A stretch of 64,000 nucleotides of DNA, taken from NCBI RefSeq assembly GCF_015686695.1, contig NZ_JADPMR010000001.1:2542001-2606000 (forward strand), written 5' to 3'. Both the position numbers and the translations under genes were made by a program. Positions within the stretch are counted from its first letter, which is position 1. Each line of letters opens with the position of its first letter. Positions 26,731 through 35,225 of this stretch are shown here, piece by piece. The notes beneath the pieces were generated by a model that saw only the letters and a list, made by a program, of their open reading frames with translations, searched no databases and was not told the DNA's origin. The DNA is from Vibrio nitrifigilis (GTDB taxonomy: Bacteria; Pseudomonadota; Gammaproteobacteria; Enterobacterales; Vibrionaceae).

Positions 26731-27729
26731 TCACTTACCGCTTTGTTGTTTTTCTGCAAGTTGTCGTTTGGCTTGCTTATAAACGTTATCGTCATTTGGC
26801 TGTGTTTTTAACAGACGTAACGTCCACATATATTGCTCTGGATTAGTTGAGACTGCACGCTCGATAAATTGGTTCATTTCTCGTGCATCCTCCTCCTCTG
26901 TTTCATGAGGGAAATTCTCAAAAGCTGGATAAATATCGACAGTATATCGTCCTGTTTTGGCATCTATCATAGCGAAAACAGGCACAATTGCCGCGCGTGA
27001 TACTTTGGTCAGTTTGCCCAGTCCTTTTAATGTCGCTTTAGTCGTGGCAAAAAAATCGACGAAAACACTCGCCTCGGCGCCATGATCTTGATCGGGAAGG
27101 TAATAGCCTAAATATCCATCGCGCACAGATTTGATAAACGGCTTCACACCATCGCTACGTTCATGCACTTTACCGCCATACTGAACACGTTGTCGGTGCA
27201 TCAACCAATCTAACACTTCGTTCTTCTGTTTTTTGGCCATTGCCGCGACAGGTAAGTTCATTGAGGCCAATAAAATAGCAGGGATATCGATAGTCCAGGA
27301 GTGGGGAACGAGTAGAATAATATTTCTACCCTGCTCTTGAAGCTGAGTGACATGTTCGATCCCACGTATATCACATTGATGTTGTAGCCAGTGTCGATTT
27401 CGTAAGGTAAGTAGACCAAATCCGGTCAGGAAAACACCGGAGGTTACCAAGGTATGATGCAAAATAGTTTCACGCTCTTGCTCAGATTTTTCTGGAAAGC
27501 ACGCTTTAAGGTTTGCTCGAGCATTGAGCATGGTCCCTTTTTGCTTTTTGATCATTCTGTTAGCGATTTTAACCGATAACCAGTAGCGAAATCGGTGTGG
27601 TAATAAAGAAAAGGGAATCCACACGAGTAAAAGTAGCCAAGTTCCCCAATATTTTGGAGTAAAAAAATGCCAAGAGAGGCGCGGATTATAGGCTTTTGGA
27701 TCGTAATCGTTGCGAGATGGAGACGACAT
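26731..27729 (-). CDS. lpxM: LpxM-type lipid A acyltransferase
   Basis: A late lipid A acyltransferase of 332 aa with the HX4D motif at His143/Asp148 (VPHSWTID) and strings GYYLPDQDHG and FVDFFATTKATL that closely match E. coli LpxM (MsbB). One membrane helix lies near residues 28-45. In V. cholerae the second acyltransferase, LpxN, adds a hydroxylaurate, and this gene could be such a version. It is the first gene of the minus-strand operon with waaF, waaL and a GT4. A Fur-like palindrome lies about 140-170 bp upstream of its start. Confidence 0.92.
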   Translation of the reverse strand: MSSPSRNDYDPKAYNPRLSWHFFTPKYWGTWLLLLVWIPFSLLPHRFRYWLSVKIANRMIKKQKGTMLNARANLKACFPEKSEQERETILHHTLVTSGVFLTGFGLLTLRNRHWLQHQCDIRGIEHVTQLQEQGRNIILLVPHSWTIDIPAILLASMNLPVAAMAKKQKNEVLDWLMHRQRVQYGGKVHERSDGVKPFIKSVRDGYLGYYLPDQDHGAEASVFVDFFATTKATLKGLGKLTKVSRAAIVPVFAMIDAKTGRYTVDIYPAFENFPHETEEEDAREMNQFIERAVSTNPEQYMWTLRLLKTQPNDDNVYKQAKRQLAEKQQSGK

Positions 27730-27868
27730 GTAATTCTCGAATCTTGGGAAATAAAACAGCTAATTTAGATGCGTAGTATAGCAGCGAACTGTTTCGAGGG
27801 AAGAGAAGCAACTTAAAGATGAGGCAATTTTTAATAAAATTGAATGGATATTCTTCTGTATATCAGTT

Positions 27869-27900
27869 CATTATCATTTAATAAATGATAATGATAGTCA
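27869..27900. promoter_or_regulatory. Fur-box-like palindrome upstream of lpxM
   Basis: CATTATCATTTA (27869-27880) and TAAATGATAATG (27882-27893) are perfect 12-bp arms around one A. The overlapping TGATAATGATAGTCA (27886-27900) matches the 7-1-7 Fur consensus TGATAAT-N-ATTATCA at 12 of 14 informative positions. It lies in the gap between ugd and lpxM, upstream of the lpxM operon. An AT-rich hairpin without regulatory role is the alternative. Confidence 0.45.
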
Positions 27901-27905
27901 GCTTC

Positions 27906-27939
27906 AATTAAAATTCGCTCCCTAGCTAAGGGAGCGAAT
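27906..27939 (-). terminator. ugd terminator (minus strand)
   Basis: ATTCGCTCCCT (27913-27923) and AGGGAGCGAAT (27929-27939) form a perfect 11-bp stem with a 5-nt loop, 5 bp after the ugd stop. Read on the minus strand it ends in TTTTAATT. Confidence 0.85.
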
Positions 27940-27944
27940 ATAGA

Positions 27945-29111
27945 TTAGTCATTACCAAACAAATCGCGGGTGTACACTTTATCTTTTACATCGGCAAGTT
28001 CTTCAGCCATACGGTTAGATACAATCACATCAGCTTCTTGTTTAAATGCGTTCAGATCAGTGACATTACGTGAGTTAAAGAAGTGTGATTCTTTAAGTAC
28101 AGGTTCGTAAATAATCACTTCAAGCCCTTTCGCTTTTAGACGTTTCATAATGCCTTGAATTGAAGATGCTCGGAAATTGTCAGAACCAGATTTCATGATC
28201 AAACGATAAATACCGACGACCTTCGGATTGCGCTTCAAGATACAGTCAGCAATAAAGTCCTTACGAGTACGGTTAGCATCAACAATCGCATTAATGATGT
28301 TATTCGGTACATCATGGTAGTTGGCTAATAGCTGCTTAGTATCTTTTGGCAGACAATAACCGCCGTAACCAAATGAAGGGTTATTGTAGTGAGTACCGAT
28401 ACGAGGGTCTAAGCCAACCCCTTCAATAATTTGACGAGCATTTAAGCCGTGTACTTCTGCATAAGAATCCAGTTCATTAAAGTAAGACACGCGCATTGCA
28501 AGGTAAGTATTGGAAAAGAGTTTAACTGCTTCTGCTTCTGTTGAATTAGTAAAGATAACGGCGATATCTTCTTTCTCAGCGCCTTCAACGAGTAAATCAG
28601 CAAAGCGTTTAGCACGGTCACTCTGTTCACCTAAAATGATACGAGATGGGTACAAGTTATCGTACAGTGCTTTACCTTCACGTAAAAACTCAGGAGAGAA
28701 CATGATGTTTTCACAATTGAACTCTTCTTTAATTTTTGCAGTGTAACCAACAGGTACTGTTGATTTGATAATCATAGTGGCTGATGGATTAATCGCCATT
28801 ACATCTTTGATCACTGCTTCAACTGATGAAGTATTAAAGTAATGAGTCTCAGGATCGTAATCAGTTGGAGTGGCTATCACGACAAAATCGGCACCTTCAT
28901 AAGCCAAATGTTTATCCATAGTAGCGGTGAAATTAAGCTCTTTTGTTGCTAAAAAACGCTCGATTTCAGTATCAACAATGGGGGATTGCTTTTGATTAAG
29001 CATCGCCACTTTTTCTTCAATGATATCTAAAGCTACCACTTCATGGTGCTGTGAGAGAAGCATCGCGTTAGACAGGCCAACATAACCCGTACCAGCTACT
29101 GCAATTTTCAT
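27945..29111 (-). CDS. ugd: UDP-glucose 6-dehydrogenase
   Basis: Oxidises UDP-glucose to UDP-glucuronate with two NAD+. The 388-aa length equals E. coli Ugd. The protein has the Rossmann motif AGTGYVGLS (6-14), SPEFLREGKA, and the catalytic cysteine in YGGYCLPKD. The product could feed the UDP-GlcA 4-epimerase at 10323. It is transcribed away from hldD with a 45-bp gap, so it may share its transcript, and it has a terminator. Confidence 0.96.
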   Translation of the reverse strand: MKIAVAGTGYVGLSNAMLLSQHHEVVALDIIEEKVAMLNQKQSPIVDTEIERFLATKELNFTATMDKHLAYEGADFVVIATPTDYDPETHYFNTSSVEAVIKDVMAINPSATMIIKSTVPVGYTAKIKEEFNCENIMFSPEFLREGKALYDNLYPSRIILGEQSDRAKRFADLLVEGAEKEDIAVIFTNSTEAEAVKLFSNTYLAMRVSYFNELDSYAEVHGLNARQIIEGVGLDPRIGTHYNNPSFGYGGYCLPKDTKQLLANYHDVPNNIINAIVDANRTRKDFIADCILKRNPKVVGIYRLIMKSGSDNFRASSIQGIMKRLKAKGLEVIIYEPVLKESHFFNSRNVTDLNAFKQEADVIVSNRMAEELADVKDKVYTRDLFGND

Positions 29112-29156
29112 AGTTTTAAGCCTTATAAAAAATGAATAAATCTTAAAACGTACTAA

Positions 29157-30098
29157 CTAGCCGTTAATAATCTGCATATATTGTGCAACGCCTTCTGCTA
29201 CAGTTTTAAATTGTACATCACAACCGGCATTGCGCAGCTTAGTTAGATCCGCTTGGGTAAATTCTTGGTATGCCCCTTTTAAATGCTCTGGGAACGGAAT
29301 CGTTTCAATTGTTCCGCGACCATGGTGCTTAATCACAGCGTTTGCAACTTCTTCGAAAGACTCTGCATTACCTGTACCACAGTTATAAATACCTGATACA
29401 CCATGCTCCATAAACCACAAGTTCACCGCAGCTACATCCCCTACGTAAACAAAATCACGTCTAAAATGTTCACTGCCTTCAAATAATTTTGGATTTTCAC
29501 CAGCATTCATCTGGTTGTTTAGATGAAATGCAACGGATGCCATTGAACCTTTATGTTGTTCACGAGGGCCATAAACATTGAAATAACGAAATCCGGTAAT
29601 TTGGGATAACGTTTCGCCATGTTCCTCAGCATCTTTCCATAGTAAACGGACATAATTGTCAAATTGTTGTTTGGAATAACCGTAGACGTTGAGTGCACCT
29701 TCGTAATCGGGTTCTTCGATAAAGGTTTGTGTTTCACCATAAGTGGCAGCTGAGGATGCATAGAGAAATGGAATATCGCGATCTAAACAGTAGTGTAAGA
29801 GCTCTTTTGAGTACTCATAGTTATTGAGCATCATGTATTTTCCATCCCATTCAGTGGTCGCAGAGCACGCACCTTCATGGAATACGGCCTCGATCGGACC
29901 GAAATCGTCACCTGCCATAATTTGTGTAAGAAAATCATCACGATCCATATAGTCGGCAATTTTTAAATCGACGAGATTTTTAAATTTACGACCATTTTTG
30001 AGGTGATCAACAACTAAGATATCTTCGATGCCGCAATCATTCAGAGCCTTTATGATGTTGCTGCCAATCATACCAGCGCCGCCTGTTACAATAATCAT
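29157..30098 (-). CDS. hldD: ADP-L-glycero-D-manno-heptose 6-epimerase HldD
   Basis: Converts ADP-D-glycero- to ADP-L-glycero-manno-heptose for inner core. The 313-aa SDR enzyme starts MIIVTGGAGMIGSNIIKAL, with YGYSKQQFD as the catalytic Tyr/Lys segment and RNAGCDVQFKTVAEGV at the C terminus. An open frame continues 81 codons upstream of ATG 30098 but runs through the JUMPStart region and into the mobile element end, so the shorter start is correct. hldD (gmhD) marks the border of the O-antigen/capsule locus in many Vibrio. Confidence 0.97.
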   Translation of the reverse strand: MIIVTGGAGMIGSNIIKALNDCGIEDILVVDHLKNGRKFKNLVDLKIADYMDRDDFLTQIMAGDDFGPIEAVFHEGACSATTEWDGKYMMLNNYEYSKELLHYCLDRDIPFLYASSAATYGETQTFIEEPDYEGALNVYGYSKQQFDNYVRLLWKDAEEHGETLSQITGFRYFNVYGPREQHKGSMASVAFHLNNQMNAGENPKLFEGSEHFRRDFVYVGDVAAVNLWFMEHGVSGIYNCGTGNAESFEEVANAVIKHHGRGTIETIPFPEHLKGAYQEFTQADLTKLRNAGCDVQFKTVAEGVAQYMQIING

Positions 30099-30271
30099 AA
30101 GTGAACCTATCAACGTAATTGGAATTAAAATAATTATATAGAAATGAAAAAAGCATGTAATCACAAAATAATAAGAAAGAAGGGGTTTGGGTCGAACTGG
30201 TAATAAAATTATTATAAGATTACGCGCATTTTGAATGAATGTTGATTTTTGAGCAGAATATCGCTTTTGGG
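30099..30271. other. Divergent promoter region between hldD and the O-antigen operon
   Basis: This AT-rich gap must hold the hldD promoter and the promoter of the JUMPStart transcript. TTGGGT (30187-30192) and TATAAG (30213-30218) are candidates for the plus-strand promoter but their 20-bp spacing is poor. No gene is seen. Confidence 0.35.
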
Positions 30272-30315
30272 AGCTTGACCCAAGGGCGGTAGCGTGTTTA
30301 ATGCAGAGGAAAGCA
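30272..30315 (+). promoter_or_regulatory. JUMPStart sequence with ops element (RfaH recruitment)
   Basis: GGCGGTAGCGTG at 30285-30296 is identical to the E. coli ops element. It is embedded in a JUMPStart-like stretch that continues with TTTAATGCAGAGGAAAGCA. RfaH binds the ops-paused RNA polymerase and prevents termination in long O-antigen and capsule operons. It reads toward rmlBADC. An ISAs1-family element begins two bases after this feature. Confidence 0.9.
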
Positions 30316-30316
30316 T

Positions 30317-31655
30317 CAGGGCAGGGAAACCGCATGAACATCCTTGATTTTAAAGGGCTGAACTAAGGACAGAATTCTTTATATCGACACGATTTTTATT
30401 GACCTTTCTCGCATGTTTTTACATTAACAAAGGATCGATTTGTAGATCATTCTCATTGTTTTCTAATGGTTTCGTATTAAAAAACGGAGCCTTTTCATGA
30501 CCAATTTAGCGAACCCATTTATGCATTTTTCAGCCTTAACCGATTATCGACAAACGGGTAAAGTCCCCCACAAATTGTCAGACATCATTTTACTGACGGT
30601 TTGTGGCGTTTTATCAGGGCAAGATACATGGGAAGGCATTGTTGATTTTGGTGAAATGAGACGAGATTTTCTCAATCATTATGGCGATTTTTCAGCGGGT
30701 ATTCCGTCTGCCGATACCGTGGCAAGAGTGGTGGGGTTACTCAATCCGAAAGAGTTCCAATCGGCCTTTATTGATTGGATGAAAGACTGCCATGAACTCA
30801 CGAAAGGCGAGGTTGTTGCGGTTGATGGAAAGACGGTGAGAGGGTCTTACAATAAAGCCAAAGGTAATCAAGCGATCCATATGGTTAACGTGTTTGCGAC
30901 AGCGAATGGTGTTTGCTTGGCGCAATCCAAAGTGAACGAGAAAACCAACGAGATCACAGAGATACCCAAGCTACTGGAAATGTTAGATATTGCAGGTTGT
31001 TTAATCACGATTGATGCGATGGGTTGCCAACGAAAAATAGCCCAGAAAATCGTGGATAAAAGTGCAGATTACTTGCTGGCAGTGAAGGGAAATCAAGGCA
31101 ATTTAGAGCAGGCATTTAACGACTACTACAAGCCTTCGATGTTGATGAAGTTTGATGGCGATAGCTATTCAAGTCAGGACAAAAGTCATGGTCGATTAGA
31201 GACTCGATGTGCACTGGTGAATGAAGACTTGAGTGTGCTAGGTGACCTTGAGTACGAATGGCCGGAATTGAAGAGCATGGGGCATCATGGTCAATGTAAG
31301 ACAAGAAAGCGAGCACGCTTCAGAGAAAGAGGTGTCAGTTCGCTACTACATCAGCTCAAAAAAATTGAGTGCAGAAGAACTGCATAATGCGAGCAAAAGT
31401 CATTGGTTAGTGGAGTCAATGCACTGGCAATTAGACGTGGGTTTTAGAGAAGATAAATGTCGCATCAGAGTAGATGATCGAGCCGAGGAATTATCGAGGA
31501 ACCGTCAAGCTTGTTTTAACTTATTGAAGCAAGAAACGAGTGCGAAAGGTGGTATCCAGCGTAAGAGAATGCGTTGCGCGATGGATGAAAACTATCTAAG
31601 TAAGGTTCTCGGAAGCCTTGAATGACGGGAATGTTCATGCGGTTTCCGTGCCCTG
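30317..31655 (+). mobile_element. ISAs1-family (H-repeat-like) element, copy A1
   Basis: The ends are inverted copies: CAGGGCAGGGAAACCGCATG at the left and, inverted, CAGGGCACGGAAACCGCATG at the right, with one mismatch over about 26 bp. It carries one frameshifted transposase gene. No target duplication is visible (left flank AAAGCAT, right flank ACTTAAT), suggesting rearrangement after insertion. It separates the ops element from rmlB. Confidence 0.85.
30497..31625 (+). pseudogene. ISAs1-family transposase, frameshifted (copy A1)
   Basis: A DDE transposase of the ISAs1/H-repeat family that starts MTNLANPFMHFSALTDYRQT and contains VAVDGKTVRGS and the LLAVKGNQGNLEQAF region. A run of four Gs at 31279-31282, three in copy A2, shifts the frame. 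The N-terminal reading stops at 31387 and the C-terminal part continues in another frame from about 31287 to 31625. It also lacks 21 bases present in copy A2 (the DSYWIST stretch). It is probably inactive unless frameshifting restores it. Confidence 0.88.
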
Positions 31656-31730
31656 ACTTAATACAGAATTTAGAGAATATGTTTTATTTGGAAATTAACA
31701 AAACGTTAAACTCATGCGTAAGCCTTGGCG
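31656..31730 (+). mobile_element. 3' remnant of a second ISAs1-type element (type B)
   Basis: These bases match, with few changes, the last codons and right end of the type B transposase element at 45665-45742 (ATACAGAATTTAGAGA... GCGTAAGCCTTGGCG). So copy A1 abuts, and probably inserted into, an older type B element that lay just upstream of rmlB. The 45 bases after it lead to the rmlB start. Confidence 0.8.
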
Positions 31731-31775
31731 TACCTAGTTATCTTACGCAATTACTTAAATGGAAATCACAGTTAG

Positions 31776-32861
31776 ATGAAAATTTTGATTACTGGTGGTG
31801 CTGGCTTCATTGGTTCAGCCGTTGTGAGACATGTTATTAACCACACTCCTGATGAAGTGGTTAATGTGGATAAATTAACATATGCAGGAAATTTGGAATC
31901 ACTAACTGAAATTGAATCGAGTTCAAGGTACACATTTGAGCATGCTGATATTTGTGATAAAGAAGATATGGAGAGTATTTTCGCGAAACACAAGCCTGAT
32001 GCAGTAATGCACCTTGCCGCAGAATCTCATGTTGATCGTTCGATTGACGGCCCAGCCGCGTTTATTGAGACCAATATTGTTGGCACTTATACCTTACTTG
32101 AAGTTGCACGTAATTATTGGAATTCTCTTAAGAGCGATAAAAAATCGGTATTTCGCTTCCATCATATTTCAACCGATGAAGTATATGGTGACTTAGACGG
32201 GACTGACGATCTATTCACTGAAGAAACCTCATATGAGCCTTCTTCTCCGTATTCTGCATCCAAAGCGTCAAGTGACCATTTAGTTCGCGCATGGCTACGC
32301 ACTTATGGTTTACCAACGATTGTAACTAACTGTTCAAACAATTATGGTCCTTTCCATTTCCCTGAAAAACTTATCCCTCTAACGATTCTAAACGCATTAG
32401 ATGGTAAGGCTTTGCCTGTTTATGGTGACGGTATGCAAATCCGCGACTGGTTATTTGTAGAAGATCACGCCCGTGCGCTTTATAAAGTAGTAACTAAAGG
32501 GAAAGTCGGCGAGACCTACAACATCGGGGGCCATAACGAAAAAGCGAACATTGAAGTAGTGAAAACTATTTGTTCACTCTTGGAAGAATTGGTTCCTGCT
32601 AAGCCAAAAGGTATTACCCAATATCAGGATTTAATTACTTATGTAACAGACCGTCCTGGTCACGATGTTCGTTATGCTATTGACCCAAGTAAAATTGGTC
32701 GCGAACTAGGCTGGATTCCCGAAGAAACATTTGAATCTGGTATTCGTAAAACCGTTGAATGGTATTTAAATAATCGAGAATGGTGGAGCCGAGTATTAGA
32801 TGGTTCTTATGCTATGGAACGTTTAGGTTCTACTTCTTCAAACTCACATCGATTGGTGTAA
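31776..32861 (+). CDS. rmlB: dTDP-glucose 4,6-dehydratase RmlB
   Basis: Second step of dTDP-L-rhamnose synthesis, giving dTDP-4-keto-6-deoxyglucose. The 361-aa SDR has GGAGFIG (7-13), the catalytic STDEVYGDL and YSASKAS motifs, and normal length. It is first of rmlBADC. Its product is also the substrate for the FdtA-like isomerase at 38062, so it may serve two branches. The natural upstream control (ops) is now about 1.5 kb away because of the insertion element. Confidence 0.97.
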   Translation: MKILITGGAGFIGSAVVRHVINHTPDEVVNVDKLTYAGNLESLTEIESSSRYTFEHADICDKEDMESIFAKHKPDAVMHLAAESHVDRSIDGPAAFIETNIVGTYTLLEVARNYWNSLKSDKKSVFRFHHISTDEVYGDLDGTDDLFTEETSYEPSSPYSASKASSDHLVRAWLRTYGLPTIVTNCSNNYGPFHFPEKLIPLTILNALDGKALPVYGDGMQIRDWLFVEDHARALYKVVTKGKVGETYNIGGHNEKANIEVVKTICSLLEELVPAKPKGITQYQDLITYVTDRPGHDVRYAIDPSKIGRELGWIPEETFESGIRKTVEWYLNNREWWSRVLDGSYAMERLGSTSSNSHRLV

Positions 32862-32868
32862 TTAAAAT

Positions 32869-33738
32869 ATGAAAGGTATTATTCTTGCTGGTGGATCAGG
32901 CACTCGTCTTTATCCTATTACTCGTGGTATTTCTAAGCAACTGTTGCCAGTTTACGATAAACCTATGATTTACTATCCGCTATCGACCCTTATGCTGGCG
33001 GGGATTCGTGACATTCTTATTATCACTACTCCTGAAGATAATGAAAGCTTTCAACGTTTGTTGGGTAATGGTTCTGATTTCGGGATCAACCTCAACTATG
33101 CCGTTCAACCCAGCCCCGATGGTTTAGCTCAAGCCTTTTTGATTGGTGAAAATTTCATTGGTAATGACAGCGTGTGTTTAGTTTTGGGGGATAATCTCTT
33201 TTATGGTCAGTCATTTACTCAAACTTTGCTTCGTGCATCTTCGCGAGAAGAAGGTGCCACAGTATTTGGTTATCAAGTAAAAGACCCTGAACGTTTTGGT
33301 GTGGTGGAATTTGATAGCGAAATGCGAGCTATATCGATTGAAGAAAAACCAGAAAGACCTAAATCAAACTATGCGGTAACGGGATTGTATTTCTATGATA
33401 ACCGAGTTGTGCAGATGGCAAAGCAAGTGAAACCATCTATGCGCGGAGAGTTGGAAATTACAACGTTAAATGAAATGTATCTTAATGACGGCACGTTGAA
33501 TGTTGAATTACTCGGTCGTGGGTTTGCATGGCTTGATACAGGCACACATGACAGCTTGCATGAATCCTCGTCTTTTGTAGAAACTGTCCAAAAAGTACAA
33601 GGATTGAAAGTGGCGTGTCTTGAGGAAATTGCATGGCGTAATGGGTGGTTATCTTCAGGGGATATTGAGAAATTGGCAACTCCAATGATGAAGAATGATT
33701 ACGGCAAATACCTAATCCGTTTAATTAGCGAACTTTGA
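32869..33738 (+). CDS. rmlA: Glucose-1-phosphate thymidylyltransferase RmlA
   Basis: Makes dTDP-glucose from glucose-1-phosphate and dTTP. The 289-aa protein starts MKGIILAGGSGTRLYPIT (signature nucleotide-binding loop) and has KQLLPVYDKPMIYYP and EEKPERPKSNYAVTGLYFYD. It lies 7 bp after rmlB and touches rmlD. Confidence 0.97.
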   Translation: MKGIILAGGSGTRLYPITRGISKQLLPVYDKPMIYYPLSTLMLAGIRDILIITTPEDNESFQRLLGNGSDFGINLNYAVQPSPDGLAQAFLIGENFIGNDSVCLVLGDNLFYGQSFTQTLLRASSREEGATVFGYQVKDPERFGVVEFDSEMRAISIEEKPERPKSNYAVTGLYFYDNRVVQMAKQVKPSMRGELEITTLNEMYLNDGTLNVELLGRGFAWLDTGTHDSLHESSSFVETVQKVQGLKVACLEEIAWRNGWLSSGDIEKLATPMMKNDYGKYLIRLISEL

Positions 33739-33746
33739 GCGAAATA

Positions 33747-34628
33747 ATGAAAATTATGATCACAGGAAGTAACGGTCAAGTTGGATGTAATCTTGTCCGT
33801 CTGCTATCTAATACTGAACATGATGTGTTTGCTTCAGACCGATACACGCTAGATATTACTGATGCTCGGCAAGTAATGGCGGCAGTTCGTGACTATCGTC
33901 CAGACGTTATTATTAATGCAGCAGCCTATACGGCGGTTGATAAAGCGGAAAATGACATTGAACTTGCGTTTGCTATTAATCGTGAAGGCCCGAAATTTTT
34001 GGCTCAAGCTGCTCAAGATGTGAATGCAGTTATTTTACATATCTCAACTGATTATGTGTTTGCAGGAAACAAAGAGGGTACTTATTTTGAATCAGATGAG
34101 ACCGATCCTCACACCGTTTATGGTAAAAGTAAGCTAGCGGGGGAATTAGAAGTTGCTGCGAAATGCGATAAGCATATTATTTTACGCACTGCTTGGGTAT
34201 TTGGAGAGTATGGAAGCAATAATTTTGTCAAAACTATGCTTCGATTAGCACCAACGAAAAGCTCTTTACGAGTCGTAGATGATCAGTTTGGTGGGCCAAC
34301 TTATGCTGCAGATATTGCTACTGCCTTAATAGAAATTGCGACTCAAATAATTGAGCAAGGTAATAGAGATTTTGGTATTTATCACTTTTCGGGCTTACCG
34401 CATGTGACTTGGGCACAATTTGCTGACGTAATATTTGATAAAGCTCAAGAGCAATTTCTCTTGCTCAGTAAGCCTGATGTAAATGCTATTACTACAGATG
34501 AATATCCAACCCACGCCAAGCGTCCGGCAAATTCTCGTCTAGATACGCAGAAGATTACTCAGGTATTTGGTATTCAAGCTAGTGATTGGCAAGCCGCGTT
34601 ATGCCATTTAAATGACTATTTAGTATAA
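33747..34628 (+). CDS. rmlD: dTDP-4-dehydrorhamnose reductase RmlD
   Basis: Last step of dTDP-L-rhamnose synthesis. The protein of 293 aa begins MKIMITGSNGQVGCNLVRLL, with the ISTDYVF and YGKSKLAGE (Tyr/Lys) motifs. An in-frame TTG at 33735 overlaps the rmlA stop but adds only four residues; I chose ATG 33747 by family start. Order rmlB-A-D-C is a common variant. Confidence 0.95.
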   Translation: MKIMITGSNGQVGCNLVRLLSNTEHDVFASDRYTLDITDARQVMAAVRDYRPDVIINAAAYTAVDKAENDIELAFAINREGPKFLAQAAQDVNAVILHISTDYVFAGNKEGTYFESDETDPHTVYGKSKLAGELEVAAKCDKHIILRTAWVFGEYGSNNFVKTMLRLAPTKSSLRVVDDQFGGPTYAADIATALIEIATQIIEQGNRDFGIYHFSGLPHVTWAQFADVIFDKAQEQFLLLSKPDVNAITTDEYPTHAKRPANSRLDTQKITQVFGIQASDWQAALCHLNDYLV

Positions 34629-34659
34629 ACACTATTATAAATGGACGATAAGGATTGAC

Positions 34660-35214
34660 ATGAAAGTATTAGATACAAAGATTCCTGATGTAAAAATTAT
34701 TGAACCAGAAATTTTTAGCGATGAACGAGGCTTTTTTATGGAAACATGGAAGCAAGATAAATTTGACAAATTAGTCGCTGGAAAAACAATAAAATTTCTC
34801 CAAGATAACCATTCAAAATCGATAAAAGGAACGTTACGAGGACTTCATTATCAGACAGAAAATACACAAGGAAAACTTGTTAGAGTAATCATTGGAGAGG
34901 TTTACGATGTAGCTGTTGATGTAAGGATAGGCTCACCGACATTTGGACAATGGGTCGGTCATAATCTTTCATGTGATAATCGCAAGCAAATGTGGATACC
35001 GGAAGGTTTTGCTCATGGATTTTATGTCTTAAGTGATGAGGCCCAGTTTGAATATAAATGTACCGATTACTATAATCCACAACACGAACAATGTATAAAA
35101 TGGGATGACCCAGCTATTGGTATTAAATGGCCGATTGTAAACTCTGAACCAATTATTTCAGAAAAGGACAATAATGGCTATTTTATTCAAGATGAGAACT
35201 TGTTATTTTTGTAA
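34660..35214 (+). CDS. rmlC: dTDP-4-dehydrorhamnose 3,5-epimerase RmlC
   Basis: Cupin-type epimerase of 184 aa with DERGFFMETW, the catalytic GLHYQTENTQGKLVRV region and WIPEGFAHGFYVLSD. It completes the rhamnose set. The gene is already more AT-rich than rmlA and rmlB and leads into the AT-rich island that starts with wzm 11 bp downstream. Confidence 0.96.
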   Translation: MKVLDTKIPDVKIIEPEIFSDERGFFMETWKQDKFDKLVAGKTIKFLQDNHSKSIKGTLRGLHYQTENTQGKLVRVIIGEVYDVAVDVRIGSPTFGQWVGHNLSCDNRKQMWIPEGFAHGFYVLSDEAQFEYKCTDYYNPQHEQCIKWDDPAIGIKWPIVNSEPIISEKDNNGYFIQDENLLFL

Positions 35215-35225
35215 TTGAGGTAAGT

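Noticed and set aside
30187..30218. Sigma-70 promoter TTGGGT/TATAAG for the O-antigen transcript
   Set aside because: The spacing is 20 bases and the -35 box is weak, so it is mentioned only as a candidate.
30099..30341. N-terminal extension of hldD
   Set aside because: The extra 81 codons translate the JUMPStart region and part of the mobile element end; the family start is at 30098.
30305..31667. Target-site duplication around insertion element copy A1
   Set aside because: The flanks AAAGCAT and ACTTAAT do not match; no 8-10 bp direct repeat is visible.
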